From the NCBI RefSeq assembly GCF_900156405.1, contig NZ_FTNN01000001.1:230154-294153 (forward strand): a DNA stretch of 64,000 nt, in the 5' to 3' direction. The notes under the pieces are model-generated. The model searched no databases and had not been told where the DNA came from. It saw only the letters and a list, made by a program, of their open reading frames with translations. A program made the translations under genes and the position numbers. This DNA is from Shewanella morhuae (GTDB taxonomy: Bacteria; Pseudomonadota; Gammaproteobacteria; Enterobacterales; Shewanellaceae). Shown one piece after another: positions 25,579 through 35,500 of this stretch. Position 1 is the first letter of the stretch. The number at the start of each line of letters is the position of its first letter.

Positions 25579-28339
25579 CTGTTATTTCCGCTGATAGCTG
25601 TGATATCACTTGATTTGCTGCCGATTCTACCTTAGTTAACTCATCAAGTAACTCTAGTATTTCTGGGTCAAGATCTTCAACAGCACTTCCTCGCTTTAGT
25701 GCTGATTCAATTTCTTGGCGTAATCTTTGTGTGGTAGGCACACCGCAGTAGCAGCTCGCACCATGCAACTTATGGATCGTGCTGAGCATAACGGCATGAT
25801 CGTTTTGATTTAACGCTGTTTGGATTGTCTCCACCGTTTCGGGTAGAGAGTCGAGTAACATTCTTAGCATGTCTAAGGCGAGGCTAGCCTTATGATTAGC
25901 TTGGGTTAAGCATAAATCCCAATTCAAAGTATGCAGATCAAAATGGGTAAACTTAGGCCTTGTGATCCAGCGATGAATTACATCTTTAAGCGCCGCTTCA
26001 TCAATCGGTTTGGGTAAGTATCCATCCATACCACTGCCTAAAATCAACTCGCGTTCTTCAGCTATTGCATGGGCCGTTACCGCAATAATCGGTGTGTTGC
26101 GGTTCATTGAGCCTTGGCGAATGAGTTTTGTCGCACTGATACCATCGGTACCCGGCATCTGAATATCCATAAAAATCAGATCGAAAGTACGAGTTTTGGC
26201 TTGCTTAACCGCCTCATTACCATTGTTAACGGCAACGACGGTCGTCACCAGTTCGCTCAATAAGGTATCAATCAGTTTTAAATTGGCAAAGTTATCATCC
26301 ACCGCTAATACGCTTAAGGATTGGCGAGCTGCCGGCGTCGTTATCGTAACGGGAGCGATAATATTGTATTCCATTGGTGGGTAAATTAAGTTGTGGGCGA
26401 GTTGGTGCTCACTTATTGGTAGCGATAACACCACATCGGCATTAGGGCGAATAAACTGGGTTAAAATATCTTGTTCTTGGCAATCGAATAACACCACGAG
26501 ACAATCTGTTTTAGTTTTTGCAAACGTTAAAGTGTCTACTAATTGCGCTGGATTACTGAACCCATGACAACTTAGCAGCACATAATCATACTTGCCTTCA
26601 GCAGTGTTGAGCGTAGCTAATAGGCTTGGAATATGTTGTTGATGGGTGACACTGGTTCCCCACTGATGGAGTTGGCGACTTAATACCGTATGAGTCAGAA
26701 CACGGGGTTCGTAAAATAATACCGTTTTATTTTTGAGTTTTTCAAGCGGCAGAGAATCACTCATTTGGAACTGGCCTAAGCCGAGTGGCAAACTAAACCA
26801 GAAGTTAGAACCTTTCTCTGGCGATGATGTAAAGCCAATATGGCCACCCATTTGATTAACTAGGCGTTTAGTGATGATAAGGCCAAGTCCTGTACCGCCA
26901 AAGCGGCGTGAAATGGAGGAGTCAGCTTGACCAAAGGCTTGAAATAAAAAGTCTTGCTGGCTCTCATCGATACCGATACCCGTGTCTACTACATCACAGC
27001 GCAATATCACTTGTTCATCTGACTGGCTTTGCAGCTCAATTTTGACCATTACACTGCCAGAGTCAGTAAATTTAATGGCGTTACCGACTAAGTTATTAAT
27101 AATTTGGCACACCCGCATGGCGTCGCCATGGACACTATCGGGAACATCGGCTGCAATATCAACGACCAGTTCTAGACCTTTAGCTTGAGCGCTTGTTGAG
27201 ATCAAGGTTATGGCATCAGCGATGGTTTCTCTAAGGCCGAATGGCATGTTTTCTAACACCATTTTACCGGCTTCTAACTTAGAAAAATCGAGGATATCAT
27301 TGATGATACCTAAAAGATTAGTGGCGCTGCGTTCAATAGTTTTGATGTAATCGACTTGGCTTGAATGCAGAGGTGTTTTAACCAATTGCCTTGCAAAACC
27401 AATCACGCCATTAAGCGGAGTACGTAATTCGTGTGACATATTAGCTAAAAACTCAGATTTAATCCGGCTGCCTTCTAAGGCACGTTTTTTGGCTAAATCC
27501 AACTCGACGTTTTGGATTTCAATCTGCTCTAGGGTTTCGCGTAAATCTGAGGTGGCTTGGTCGATGTTTTGCTGCATTTCATCATGGTATTCCGAGAGCG
27601 AACCCGCCATGGCATTGATACCACGCTTGAGCAAATCGAGTTCACCAATCAAATTACCGTTTAAGCGCGCATCCAATTTACCCTCACGGATTTTAGCGAC
27701 AACGCGCACCATTTCAGTTATAGGCCGAGTCACGTTTTTTACGAGACGGAAAGTAAACAACAGGTTTAATTGCACGCCAATTAACACAATAATAAAGGCA
27801 GCAACCGCGGCTCTGTGCTGTTCGAGTAAGGCACGTTCTTTATTGATAATAATAGAAATGTAGCCCAATAATGGTCCATTATTAGTCACAACATCAAAAC
27901 TGGCTGGAGCGATTGCTGACGGCGTAATCGCAAAAATTGGCGTCCGTAAAATAAGGCTGTCGCCTACATGTTCAACCTCTGTTTTACGTAGGGTATTAAG
28001 GGCTTCTTTGTAGCGCATGGTTTCAAAATCTTTGTGGTAGTGTGAGGTCACAAAGAGTTGGTTATTGATATCAAAAATGGCGATAGATTTTACTAACGTT
28101 GACTTATTGAGTTGCGCCGCAGCGAGTAAGCGCTTGGTTGCTTCGCGATCCTTTGCCGCTAAGCCCATTTCACTGACAATTGACAGTGGTTCAATAATAT
28201 TGCTGCCTTGTTCGACGAGCGTATCTTCGAGCTCATAAAATCGGTTTATGGTAAAGTAGCTTCCTAGAAGGATACCGACCAAGATTGTTGGCGCCAACGC
28301 CAGCATAAGAACCCAAGAACGTAGGCTGTATTTGGTCAT
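25553..28339 (-). CDS. barA: Hybrid sensor histidine kinase BarA
   Basis: About 928 residues starting MTKYSLRSWVLMLALAPTIL, closely like E. coli BarA (an in-frame ATG six codons upstream is possible). Order: two membrane helices flanking a periplasmic domain (about 30-175), HAMP, histidine kinase with H-box FLANMSHELRTPLNGVIGF (about 290-310), N/G boxes (RRFGGTGLGLIITKRL), receiver with FDLIFMDIQMPGTDG, and a C-terminal Hpt with LHGASCYCG. In enterobacteria it signals to UvrY, which drives the CsrB/C RNAs that titrate CsrA. UvrY is not in this window; csrA is. Confidence 0.96.
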   Translation of the reverse strand: MTKYSLRSWVLMLALAPTILVGILLGSYFTINRFYELEDTLVEQGSNIIEPLSIVSEMGLAAKDREATKRLLAAAQLNKSTLVKSIAIFDINNQLFVTSHYHKDFETMRYKEALNTLRKTEVEHVGDSLILRTPIFAITPSAIAPASFDVVTNNGPLLGYISIIINKERALLEQHRAAVAAFIIVLIGVQLNLLFTFRLVKNVTRPITEMVRVVAKIREGKLDARLNGNLIGELDLLKRGINAMAGSLSEYHDEMQQNIDQATSDLRETLEQIEIQNVELDLAKKRALEGSRIKSEFLANMSHELRTPLNGVIGFARQLVKTPLHSSQVDYIKTIERSATNLLGIINDILDFSKLEAGKMVLENMPFGLRETIADAITLISTSAQAKGLELVVDIAADVPDSVHGDAMRVCQIINNLVGNAIKFTDSGSVMVKIELQSQSDEQVILRCDVVDTGIGIDESQQDFLFQAFGQADSSISRRFGGTGLGLIITKRLVNQMGGHIGFTSSPEKGSNFWFSLPLGLGQFQMSDSLPLEKLKNKTVLFYEPRVLTHTVLSRQLHQWGTSVTHQQHIPSLLATLNTAEGKYDYVLLSCHGFSNPAQLVDTLTFAKTKTDCLVVLFDCQEQDILTQFIRPNADVVLSLPISEHQLAHNLIYPPMEYNIIAPVTITTPAARQSLSVLAVDDNFANLKLIDTLLSELVTTVVAVNNGNEAVKQAKTRTFDLIFMDIQMPGTDGISATKLIRQGSMNRNTPIIAVTAHAIAEERELILGSGMDGYLPKPIDEAALKDVIHRWITRPKFTHFDLHTLNWDLCLTQANHKASLALDMLRMLLDSLPETVETIQTALNQNDHAVMLSTIHKLHGASCYCGVPTTQRLRQEIESALKRGSAVEDLDPEILELLDELTKVESAANQVISQLSAEITDDQKNGLF

Positions 28340-28457
28340 GTTATTGACAGGCTTCATAGCAGCGGCGGTTTTTCCCGTGACATAGACGAAGATAATTTTA
28401 TAAGACTGCCAGAAACAGGGCGGTCTTTGCCAGTATTTTATTGATTCAGAGGCCTAA

Positions 28458-29810
28458 ATGGCACAATTTTTTAAAGCAAAACCCAATAGTTCCAAACAGT
28501 TGTCAGCCAAGTTGTCGCTGAGCGTGAATCAACTTGATCACCTAGGCGCAGGTATAGCACAACATCAGGGCAAAGTCGTGTTTATCCCCGGCGCGTTGCC
28601 TAATGAAGTGGTGACTGTGCAGCTGACGGAGCAAAAGAAAAATTATGCTCGCGCTAAGCTTATCAACATAGATACAGCCAGCGCTGAGCGAGTAACGCCC
28701 GAGTGCCCACACTATCACACCTGTGGTGGTTGTGACTTGCAACATATGTCATTAGCGGGTCAGCGTGAGCATAAAGAAGCTGCGCTGCTAGATATTATGG
28801 CAAAGTTTGCTGGCGCTGAAGATGGCGCTTTATCGCCGGCATTAACGGGTGAAGGTTGGCATTATCGCCGCCGCGCCCGTCTTGCGACATTATTTGATAA
28901 AAATACCAAGCATTTAAGTTTAGGTTTTCGTGCCGCTAGCAGTAGCAATGTAGTGCCTATTAGCCAGTGTCAGGTATTAGCTAAGCCATTATCCGATTTA
29001 ATAGTGCCGTTTGCTAAGCTGCTGAATCAATTATCAGCTAAAGCGAGTTTAGGCCATCTTGAGCTGATTGCCGCCGACAATGGTCATTTTGCCGTGCTGC
29101 GCGTGACTAAGGCTTTAAACGATAAAGATATCGCTAAGTTGTCAGCTTTTGCTGAGTTACATCAAATTTATATTTGTCTGCAGGACAATGAAGGTCAGTT
29201 CCAAGCTATTGGCGCTGAGTTAGTGTTACCGGTTTATCAATTGTTAGATGAAAATGCACCGTCCAATGCGGTGAATTTAAGTTTTACACCCGGTAACTTC
29301 GTGCAAGTGAACGGACAAATAAATAAGGCGATGGTCGCTCAGGCGATGGATTGGTTAGCCCCTGTAGCGGATGAGCGCATTTTAGATTTATTTTGCGGTA
29401 TGGGAAATTTCAGTTTGCCCTTAGCAAAAATGGGCAGCGATGTGATTGGCGTTGAAGGGGTTGCTGAAATGGTGACGCAGGCTCGCGTCAACGCAAAAGC
29501 CAATAATTTAGATAACTTAACCTTTTATCATGGTGATTTAAGTGCGGATTTATCCCTTGAACCTTGGATGGGTAAAATCGATAAATTACTGCTCGACCCC
29601 GCCCGTGCTGGCGCTTTTGAAAGCTTGCAATGGCTGAAGAAAATGAAGCCGCGCAAAGTGGTATATGTGTCTTGCAATCCAGCCAGTTTGGCCCGCGACA
29701 GTGCAGTGTTGTTAGAGCGTGGCTATAAACTACAACAGTTGGGACTTATTGATATGTTCCCACAGACGCATCATATTGAAGCGATGGCATTGTTTGAATT
29801 AACCAAGTAA
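28458..29810 (+). CDS. rlmD: 23S rRNA (uracil-1939-C5)-methyltransferase
   Basis: 450 residues. TRAM domain (residues about 15-75), an iron-sulphur cluster set of cysteines ([16 protein letters not shown] plus a later CQVL), SAM-binding [15 protein letters not shown] (near 307) and the catalytic cysteine in [12 protein letters not shown] (near 400). It makes m5U1939 in 23S rRNA. Divergent from barA and upstream of relA, as in E. coli. Confidence 0.96.
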   Translation: MAQFFKAKPNSSKQLSAKLSLSVNQLDHLGAGIAQHQGKVVFIPGALPNEVVTVQLTEQKKNYARAKLINIDTASAERVTPECPHYHTCGGCDLQHMSLAGQREHKEAALLDIMAKFAGAEDGALSPALTGEGWHYRRRARLATLFDKNTKHLSLGFRAASSSNVVPISQCQVLAKPLSDLIVPFAKLLNQLSAKASLGHLELIAADNGHFAVLRVTKALNDKDIAKLSAFAELHQIYICLQDNEGQFQAIGAELVLPVYQLLDENAPSNAVNLSFTPGNFVQVNGQINKAMVAQAMDWLAPVADERILDLFCGMGNFSLPLAKMGSDVIGVEGVAEMVTQARVNAKANNLDNLTFYHGDLSADLSLEPWMGKIDKLLLDPARAGAFESLQWLKKMKPRKVVYVSCNPASLARDSAVLLERGYKLQQLGLIDMFPQTHHIEAMALFELTK

Positions 29811-29959
29811 ATTGCAGCGTTTGGGTAAATAGAACGTTGAATAAAATATAAAATGAAGTATTTATCCCCGTTAGGTTTGACAAGTTCACGCTAATGCTGA
29901 AGATAGAAGAGCTGAAGTGGTGCCCACTTTCTCTGAGCACAGATAAGGAAATAAAGTAG

Positions 29960-32173
29960 ATGGTCTCTGTTCGCGAAGCGCATTTTAATGATCCTGACTT
30001 TCAATTAGAAGATTGGGTGGCTCGCTATGTTGGTCATGCCGATGAAGCGCAGATGCTGCTCTCCTTAATTGGGCAGATTGATGCCTTGCCCGCTCAAAGC
30101 CCTGCTGCGAAGAGAGGACTACTCGAACGTGCCCGCGAGATGGTCGAAATCCTGGCGCCAATGAATATGGATATCGAAACCTTACAGGCAGCGATTCTGT
30201 TTTTAGTGTTAGACGCAGGCTTATTGACCGAAGAAGCGATTCAAGAGAAATTTGGTGAGCCTCTGGCCCGTCTGGTCGCAAGTGTCGTGACCATGAATGC
30301 CATTGGCGCGCTGAAAATTAATCCAAATAGTCGCTCAACCGAACCGCAAATCGACAATATCCGCCGCATGTTACTGGCTATGGTCGAAGATGTGCGCGCT
30401 GTGGTGATTAAACTGGCTGAGCGTGTGTGTTTGCTACGCGCAGTAAAAAATGCCGATGAAGAAACAAGGGTGTTACTGGCCCGCGAAATTGCCGATATTT
30501 ATGCGCCACTGGCCAATCGTTTAGGTATTGGTCAATTAAAGTGGGAGCTAGAAGATATTTCGTTTCGCTATCTGCACCCAGATATTTATAAAGATATTGC
30601 CAAGCAGTTAGATGGCAAACGGCTCGATCGCGAAGTCTTTATCGACAAGTTTGTTAGTCAGCTACAACAACGCCTCGATGAAGATCAAATTCGCGCTAAG
30701 GTCTATGGTCGGCCAAAACATATCTACAGTATCTGGCGAAAAATGAAGGGCAAGCACCTTAAATTTGACGAGCTGTTTGACGTGCGCGCGGTGCGTATTG
30801 TGACTGAACGCCTACAGGATTGTTATGGCGCATTAGGTGTTGTACATACCCTTTGGCATCATATTCCGCGCGAATTTGATGACTATGTGGCTAACCCTAA
30901 GCCTAACGGTTACCAATCAATTCACACCGTAGTGGTGGGGCCTGAGGGTAAAACCGTTGAGATTCAAATCCGTACCCAAGACATGCATGAAGATGCAGAG
31001 CTCGGCGTTGCGGCGCATTGGAAATATAAAGAAGGCCATCATTCTGGTAAGCAAAGTGGCTATGAAGAGAAAATTAATTGGCTGCGTAAAATTTTGCAAT
31101 GGCAAGAGGACGTAGTCGAAAGTGGCAACTTGGTTGAAGAGATTCGCAGCCAAGTGTTTGAAGACCGAGTTTATGTGTTCACCCCAAGCGGTGAGGTAGT
31201 TGACTTGCCTCTAGGCTCAACCGTACTCGACTTTGCCTATTACATTCACTCCCAAGTAGGGCATAAGTGTATTGGCGCTAAGGTCGATGGCCGTATTGTG
31301 CCGTTCACCTATCAGGTTGAAACTGGCGAGCGTATCGAGATCATTACCTCGAAACAGCCTAACCCTAAGCGCGACTGGCTCAACCCCAATTTAGGTTATA
31401 TCCGTACTTCGCGAGCGCGCTCGAAAATTCAGCATTGGTTTAAGCAGCAAGACAGAGATAAAAATATTATCGCTGGTAAAGAAATGCTGGAAACTGAGTT
31501 AGCTCGGGTTTGCCTTAAAATTAAAGACGCCGCCATTGCAGTTGAGCGCTTTAATATGGCGAGTATGGAAGACTTACTGGCGGCCATTGGTGGTGGTGAT
31601 GTGCGTCTGCATCAAGTGGTTAACCATATTCAAAGCCGATTGCGACTCGATGAAGTATCGGAAGAAGATGCCGTCGAAGAGCTCGTTAAGAAAAGTCAAA
31701 ACAAACCTATTTCAAACAGCCGTGGTCAAGGCCAAGTAGAGGTCAATGGTGTGGGTAATTTGCTTAACCATATCGCCCGTTGTTGTCAGCCCGTTCCCGG
31801 TGATGAAATTTTCGGCTTTATCACCAAGGGGCGGGGTATTTCGGTGCATCGCGCTGATTGCGAACAAGTTAAAGAGTTAATGCGAGTTCACCCTGAGCGC
31901 GGTGTTGAAGTGGTTTGGGGCGAAAATTACTCTGGTGGCTACCGCATGCGTCTGCGGGTACTGGCCCACGATCGCAGCGGATTATTGCGCGACTTAACCT
32001 CAGTGCTAGCTGCTGAGAAATCCAATGTATTGGCTATGAGCTCATCATCGGACACTAAAAACCAGACAGCAGCGATTGAGTTGGAGCTTGAGCTTTATAA
32101 CCTCGACGGTTTATCGCGGGTGCTATCGAAACTGACACAAGTCGATAGTGTGATAGAGGCAAGACGGCTTTAA
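29960..32173 (+). CDS. relA: GTP pyrophosphokinase RelA, (p)ppGpp synthetase I
   Basis: 737 residues. N-terminal pseudo-hydrolase domain (to about 200) lacks the HD pair (AAILFLVLDAG where Rel/SpoT have an HDxxEDT-type site), as in true RelA. Synthetase domain (about 240-360): YGRPKHIYSIWRKM, FDVRAVRIV, KPNGYQSIHTVVVG and VEIQIRTQDMHEDAELG. TGS (about 405-465), zinc finger (HIARCCQPVPGDE) and ACT (from about 660) follow. It senses uncharged tRNA on ribosomes. A strong terminator follows. Confidence 0.98.
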   Translation: MVSVREAHFNDPDFQLEDWVARYVGHADEAQMLLSLIGQIDALPAQSPAAKRGLLERAREMVEILAPMNMDIETLQAAILFLVLDAGLLTEEAIQEKFGEPLARLVASVVTMNAIGALKINPNSRSTEPQIDNIRRMLLAMVEDVRAVVIKLAERVCLLRAVKNADEETRVLLAREIADIYAPLANRLGIGQLKWELEDISFRYLHPDIYKDIAKQLDGKRLDREVFIDKFVSQLQQRLDEDQIRAKVYGRPKHIYSIWRKMKGKHLKFDELFDVRAVRIVTERLQDCYGALGVVHTLWHHIPREFDDYVANPKPNGYQSIHTVVVGPEGKTVEIQIRTQDMHEDAELGVAAHWKYKEGHHSGKQSGYEEKINWLRKILQWQEDVVESGNLVEEIRSQVFEDRVYVFTPSGEVVDLPLGSTVLDFAYYIHSQVGHKCIGAKVDGRIVPFTYQVETGERIEIITSKQPNPKRDWLNPNLGYIRTSRARSKIQHWFKQQDRDKNIIAGKEMLETELARVCLKIKDAAIAVERFNMASMEDLLAAIGGGDVRLHQVVNHIQSRLRLDEVSEEDAVEELVKKSQNKPISNSRGQGQVEVNGVGNLLNHIARCCQPVPGDEIFGFITKGRGISVHRADCEQVKELMRVHPERGVEVVWGENYSGGYRMRLRVLAHDRSGLLRDLTSVLAAEKSNVLAMSSSSDTKNQTAAIELELELYNLDGLSRVLSKLTQVDSVIEARRL

Positions 32174-32191
32174 GTATCATTCACTACAGTC

Positions 32192-32231
32192 AAAAAAGCG
32201 GCAGGGCGAATTTCACCTGCCGCTTTTTATT
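32192..32231 (+). terminator. relA terminator
   Basis: GCGGCAGG (32198-32205) pairs with CCTGCCGC (32216-32223) with A6 before and T5 after. It could also stop convergent transcription from the helicase gene. Confidence 0.88.
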
Positions 32232-32565
32232 TTATGGGGAATTGTGCGGCATGGCCGTACGCCATTTCAGCTATTGAGAGCTTAGCTTGTTCTTATACCA
32301 TGGATACAGGGGCGCCATGGCATCCACTCACCGACACGGTAAATAGAAACCTAGGGTTTCAGAACTTATGAACGAGAGCCATGGATGGCGAACTGGCAAT
32401 TAAACAGAGATGTTGTTCAAGTCAGTCCTTGGATGCTCGACCGCCCCGTCCGTGGGGCGATCATCTCGTTAATTTCTTGATTGGCAGCCTATTCCCATTC
32501 GATGTCTTGCAATAAAAAGTGTTACGGGTGTTCCAACTTTTTTCTAATTGATATTTTATCTTTTT
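32232..32565. other. Gap downstream of relA with clustered palindromic motifs
   Basis: No gene is supported here. It contains a near-palindrome ATGGCCGTACGCCAT (32251-32265), three CCATGG sites (near 32298, 32314 and 32379), and a CGCCCC/GGGGCG stem (32442-32459). A minus-strand end ...IEWE-stop (32489-32503) resembles the 3' end of guaA genes. It may be a dispersed repeat or an old insertion boundary. Confidence 0.5.
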
Positions 32566-35500
32566 TCAGGGCAACGAAGGCTTGGCTATTGATATTTTCA
32601 ACCGCTCATTGTCACAAACCAGCACATTTTTATCACACTGAATCTGTGCCAACTTGCTCATTCGCTCAGCTGCCTGAGCTGTTGCCCGTTGAAAGCCTAA
32701 TAGGCCCAGAGCTGCAGAAGCTGCATCCGTCACGCTAATGGCATGGGCGTCTTGTACTGTCAGCAATAAGGCGTTGGTGAGCTCGGCATCACAGACGTTT
32801 TCCAGCTTACGGGTCGCGGTGTCGACGCTGTTCCAGTTTCTTAACTTGACTGTACTGCGGCCATGCGGCCATAACACTTCATCGCTATCTAGCTGGATTA
32901 ATCCTTTGGCAACAGCGCCTGTAATGGCCTGGTCTACAGTGCGTTTAATTTTGGCGCCAACCCGTGTCAAGCCAGCAGCATTAGCTAAACGAGTAGCAAC
33001 TAGGCTGGCGAATATTGGGTATTCGGTTTCAACAATACGCTCCACTGCATACACCAACATACTTAAAGGGATGGCGCTGAAATCATCGACATGCGGAATA
33101 TTGAGCTTAGACACATCAGCTTTTTTATAGGGCGTAGTGCAGGCTTCAAATTCTGGTTGTTCTTCTTCAACCCGCATTATTGGCGTTGCAATGGTCTCTG
33201 GCGCAGCAACTTTGTGTTTCACTTGTCTGGTACAAGTGGCTTGTGCTGCCATTGTTACCATCAGCTCGTCATGTTGGGTTATGGCTTTGTCTATGAGTAC
33301 TTTCAGGCGATGTAATTCTGCCTCTGGATCTCGAAACCAGTCAGTGGACCAAATGCGTTTAAAGCTCCAGCCAAGGCCTTCCAGTACACTTTGCCGCAAC
33401 CTTTCGCGGTCGCGTGCCGAAGTTGCTCCATAATAGTCAGCGCCGTCATATTCCAGCGCCAATACAAATTTACTGGGGTCTTCAGGATGCTTGATGGCTA
33501 AGTCGATGTAGTAACCTTGACTGCCGACTCGGGTGGCTACCTGATACCCTAAACGTTGGATTGCCTGATGCAGTAGGGCGCCAAAAGCAAAGTTTTGTTC
33601 CTGCTGTTTTTCATAGGCTTTGTTCAATTGGCCTGATTCGGCAAACTGCAAAAAGATTTGCAGTGAACGCACACCAAAAGGGCTGTCTGCGCCAACTTTC
33701 AGTTCATCACCTTTGAAGTTGGCAAACACTTCCATTGCCAATCGCGCACGTGAAATCAGTACGTTTAACCGCCGTTCGCCGCCTGGTTTGTTCAGAAGGC
33801 CAAAATTCTGGCTCAGCTGGCCTGTGCTGGTTTTGCCGTAACAAATACTGATTAAAATAACGTCGCGTTCGTCACCCTGCACGTTCTCCAGGTTCTTTAC
33901 AAAAAACTCATCACCACCTGCATGTTGCGCAAAGAATTCGTCAGTTTCTGGCTGTAAGCGGCGCTCTTTTTCCAGCTCAAGCAAGATAGCATCTCGCTGC
34001 GAAAGGCTAAACGCAACCACGCCTAACGATAGGTGAGATTTAGTTAAAGCGTGATTCAGTACTGCTGCAACAACAGCTTTTACTTCGCCAGTATTAGTGC
34101 GAGAGCTGCCTTTGTCGTAATGCGTTTCAGGTAAATAATGAAACTTCAGCCCTGTTGCATCGGGGTGAAAGCCTGGGCTTGGAAAGGCCACTAACTTGTT
34201 TTTATAAAACTGGTCGTTGGACACTGCGATCAGTGAATCGTGGCGAGAGCGGTAGTGCCAGCGCAGCATTTTGCTTGCCGCACCACGGGCTTCCATTAAT
34301 GCCAGAATACTTTCCATTTCTGCGGTGGCGCTGCTTTCCAGTTCCTCATCTTCCAGTTCAACGGCTTTACCAAACAGGTTGCTTGGTGGCATTTGCTTAC
34401 TGTCACCTACCACAATTACTTGCTGCCCGCGCAGCATTGCGCCTAAGGCATCGGGTGCTGGAATTTGACTCGCTTCGTCAAAAATCACCAGGTCAAAATC
34501 TAACGTACCTTGTTTTAGGTAGGTGGCGATGGACATAGGGCTCATCATAAAAATAGGTTTTACTTGCTGGATCACGTTACCTGCTTCAGCCAGCAATTTC
34601 CTAATAGGAATATGACGTTTTTTCTTACCTAGCTCACGCAGTACCAATTCTATTTCACCTTTAGCTGTTTTCTTCGGCAAGCGCTCGTACAGACTATTTA
34701 CTAAAAACTCTTGGGCGAAAAATAAACTGTTACCATCAATACGTTTAAAGTCGCGTAGGCTTTGTTCATGTTTATTGCGGTCAAATTGCCGTATTGCTTC
34801 TGAGCTGTCATAGGCATTGTTAACCAGACCAGAATAATAGCTAAGTTCGAATACCGTCATTAGCAAGTCTGAGGCTGCATGCCATGAGTACGCCAGTTTA
34901 GTGAAGTCCTTAATGTTATAAGGCTCAAACGCCTTAATAATCTGGTTGTAGCGCGCAAAATCGTAAAATAAGGCTGAGTTTTTCCAGCCCTCTAACAAAG
35001 TATTGAGCTGCGCAAATTGCATTGCTGCTAAATCATGGTTTGGATGGCTGTCGGGGATTTGTATCAGCTCTTGCAGCGTTTGTGCTTGCACTGCAATAGC
35101 GTTACAAAGCGCAGTCAGTGAGTTTGTCTGGTCACGCAGCAGCTTTTTATCAACGCCTTTATCAATCAGTTCAGCCAATGACTGCGACAATTCAACACGG
35201 TTTACCTTTGCATAAAAGGTGTTTATCCAGCTGTGAATTTGCGTTAATTCATTGTGCTCCGAGAATTCGCCTTGCCACAGCGGGCCAAAAGCTTCAGATA
35301 ACAGGGGGTGGTAGCTAGTTAGCTCTTTTTTCGTGCTTTGGTAAGTTAAAGCAGTATCTAATGCAGTAAGCCAGTCGGTAGACGAAGTGGGCAGAGCGCC
35401 AAGCCAAAGCCCTGCTAGCTGTGCTTTGGCTTGGCGATAGCTGGACGACAGGAGACGCCACCATTTATCTGTTTTGCAAATCAAGCCTTGGCGAATACTC

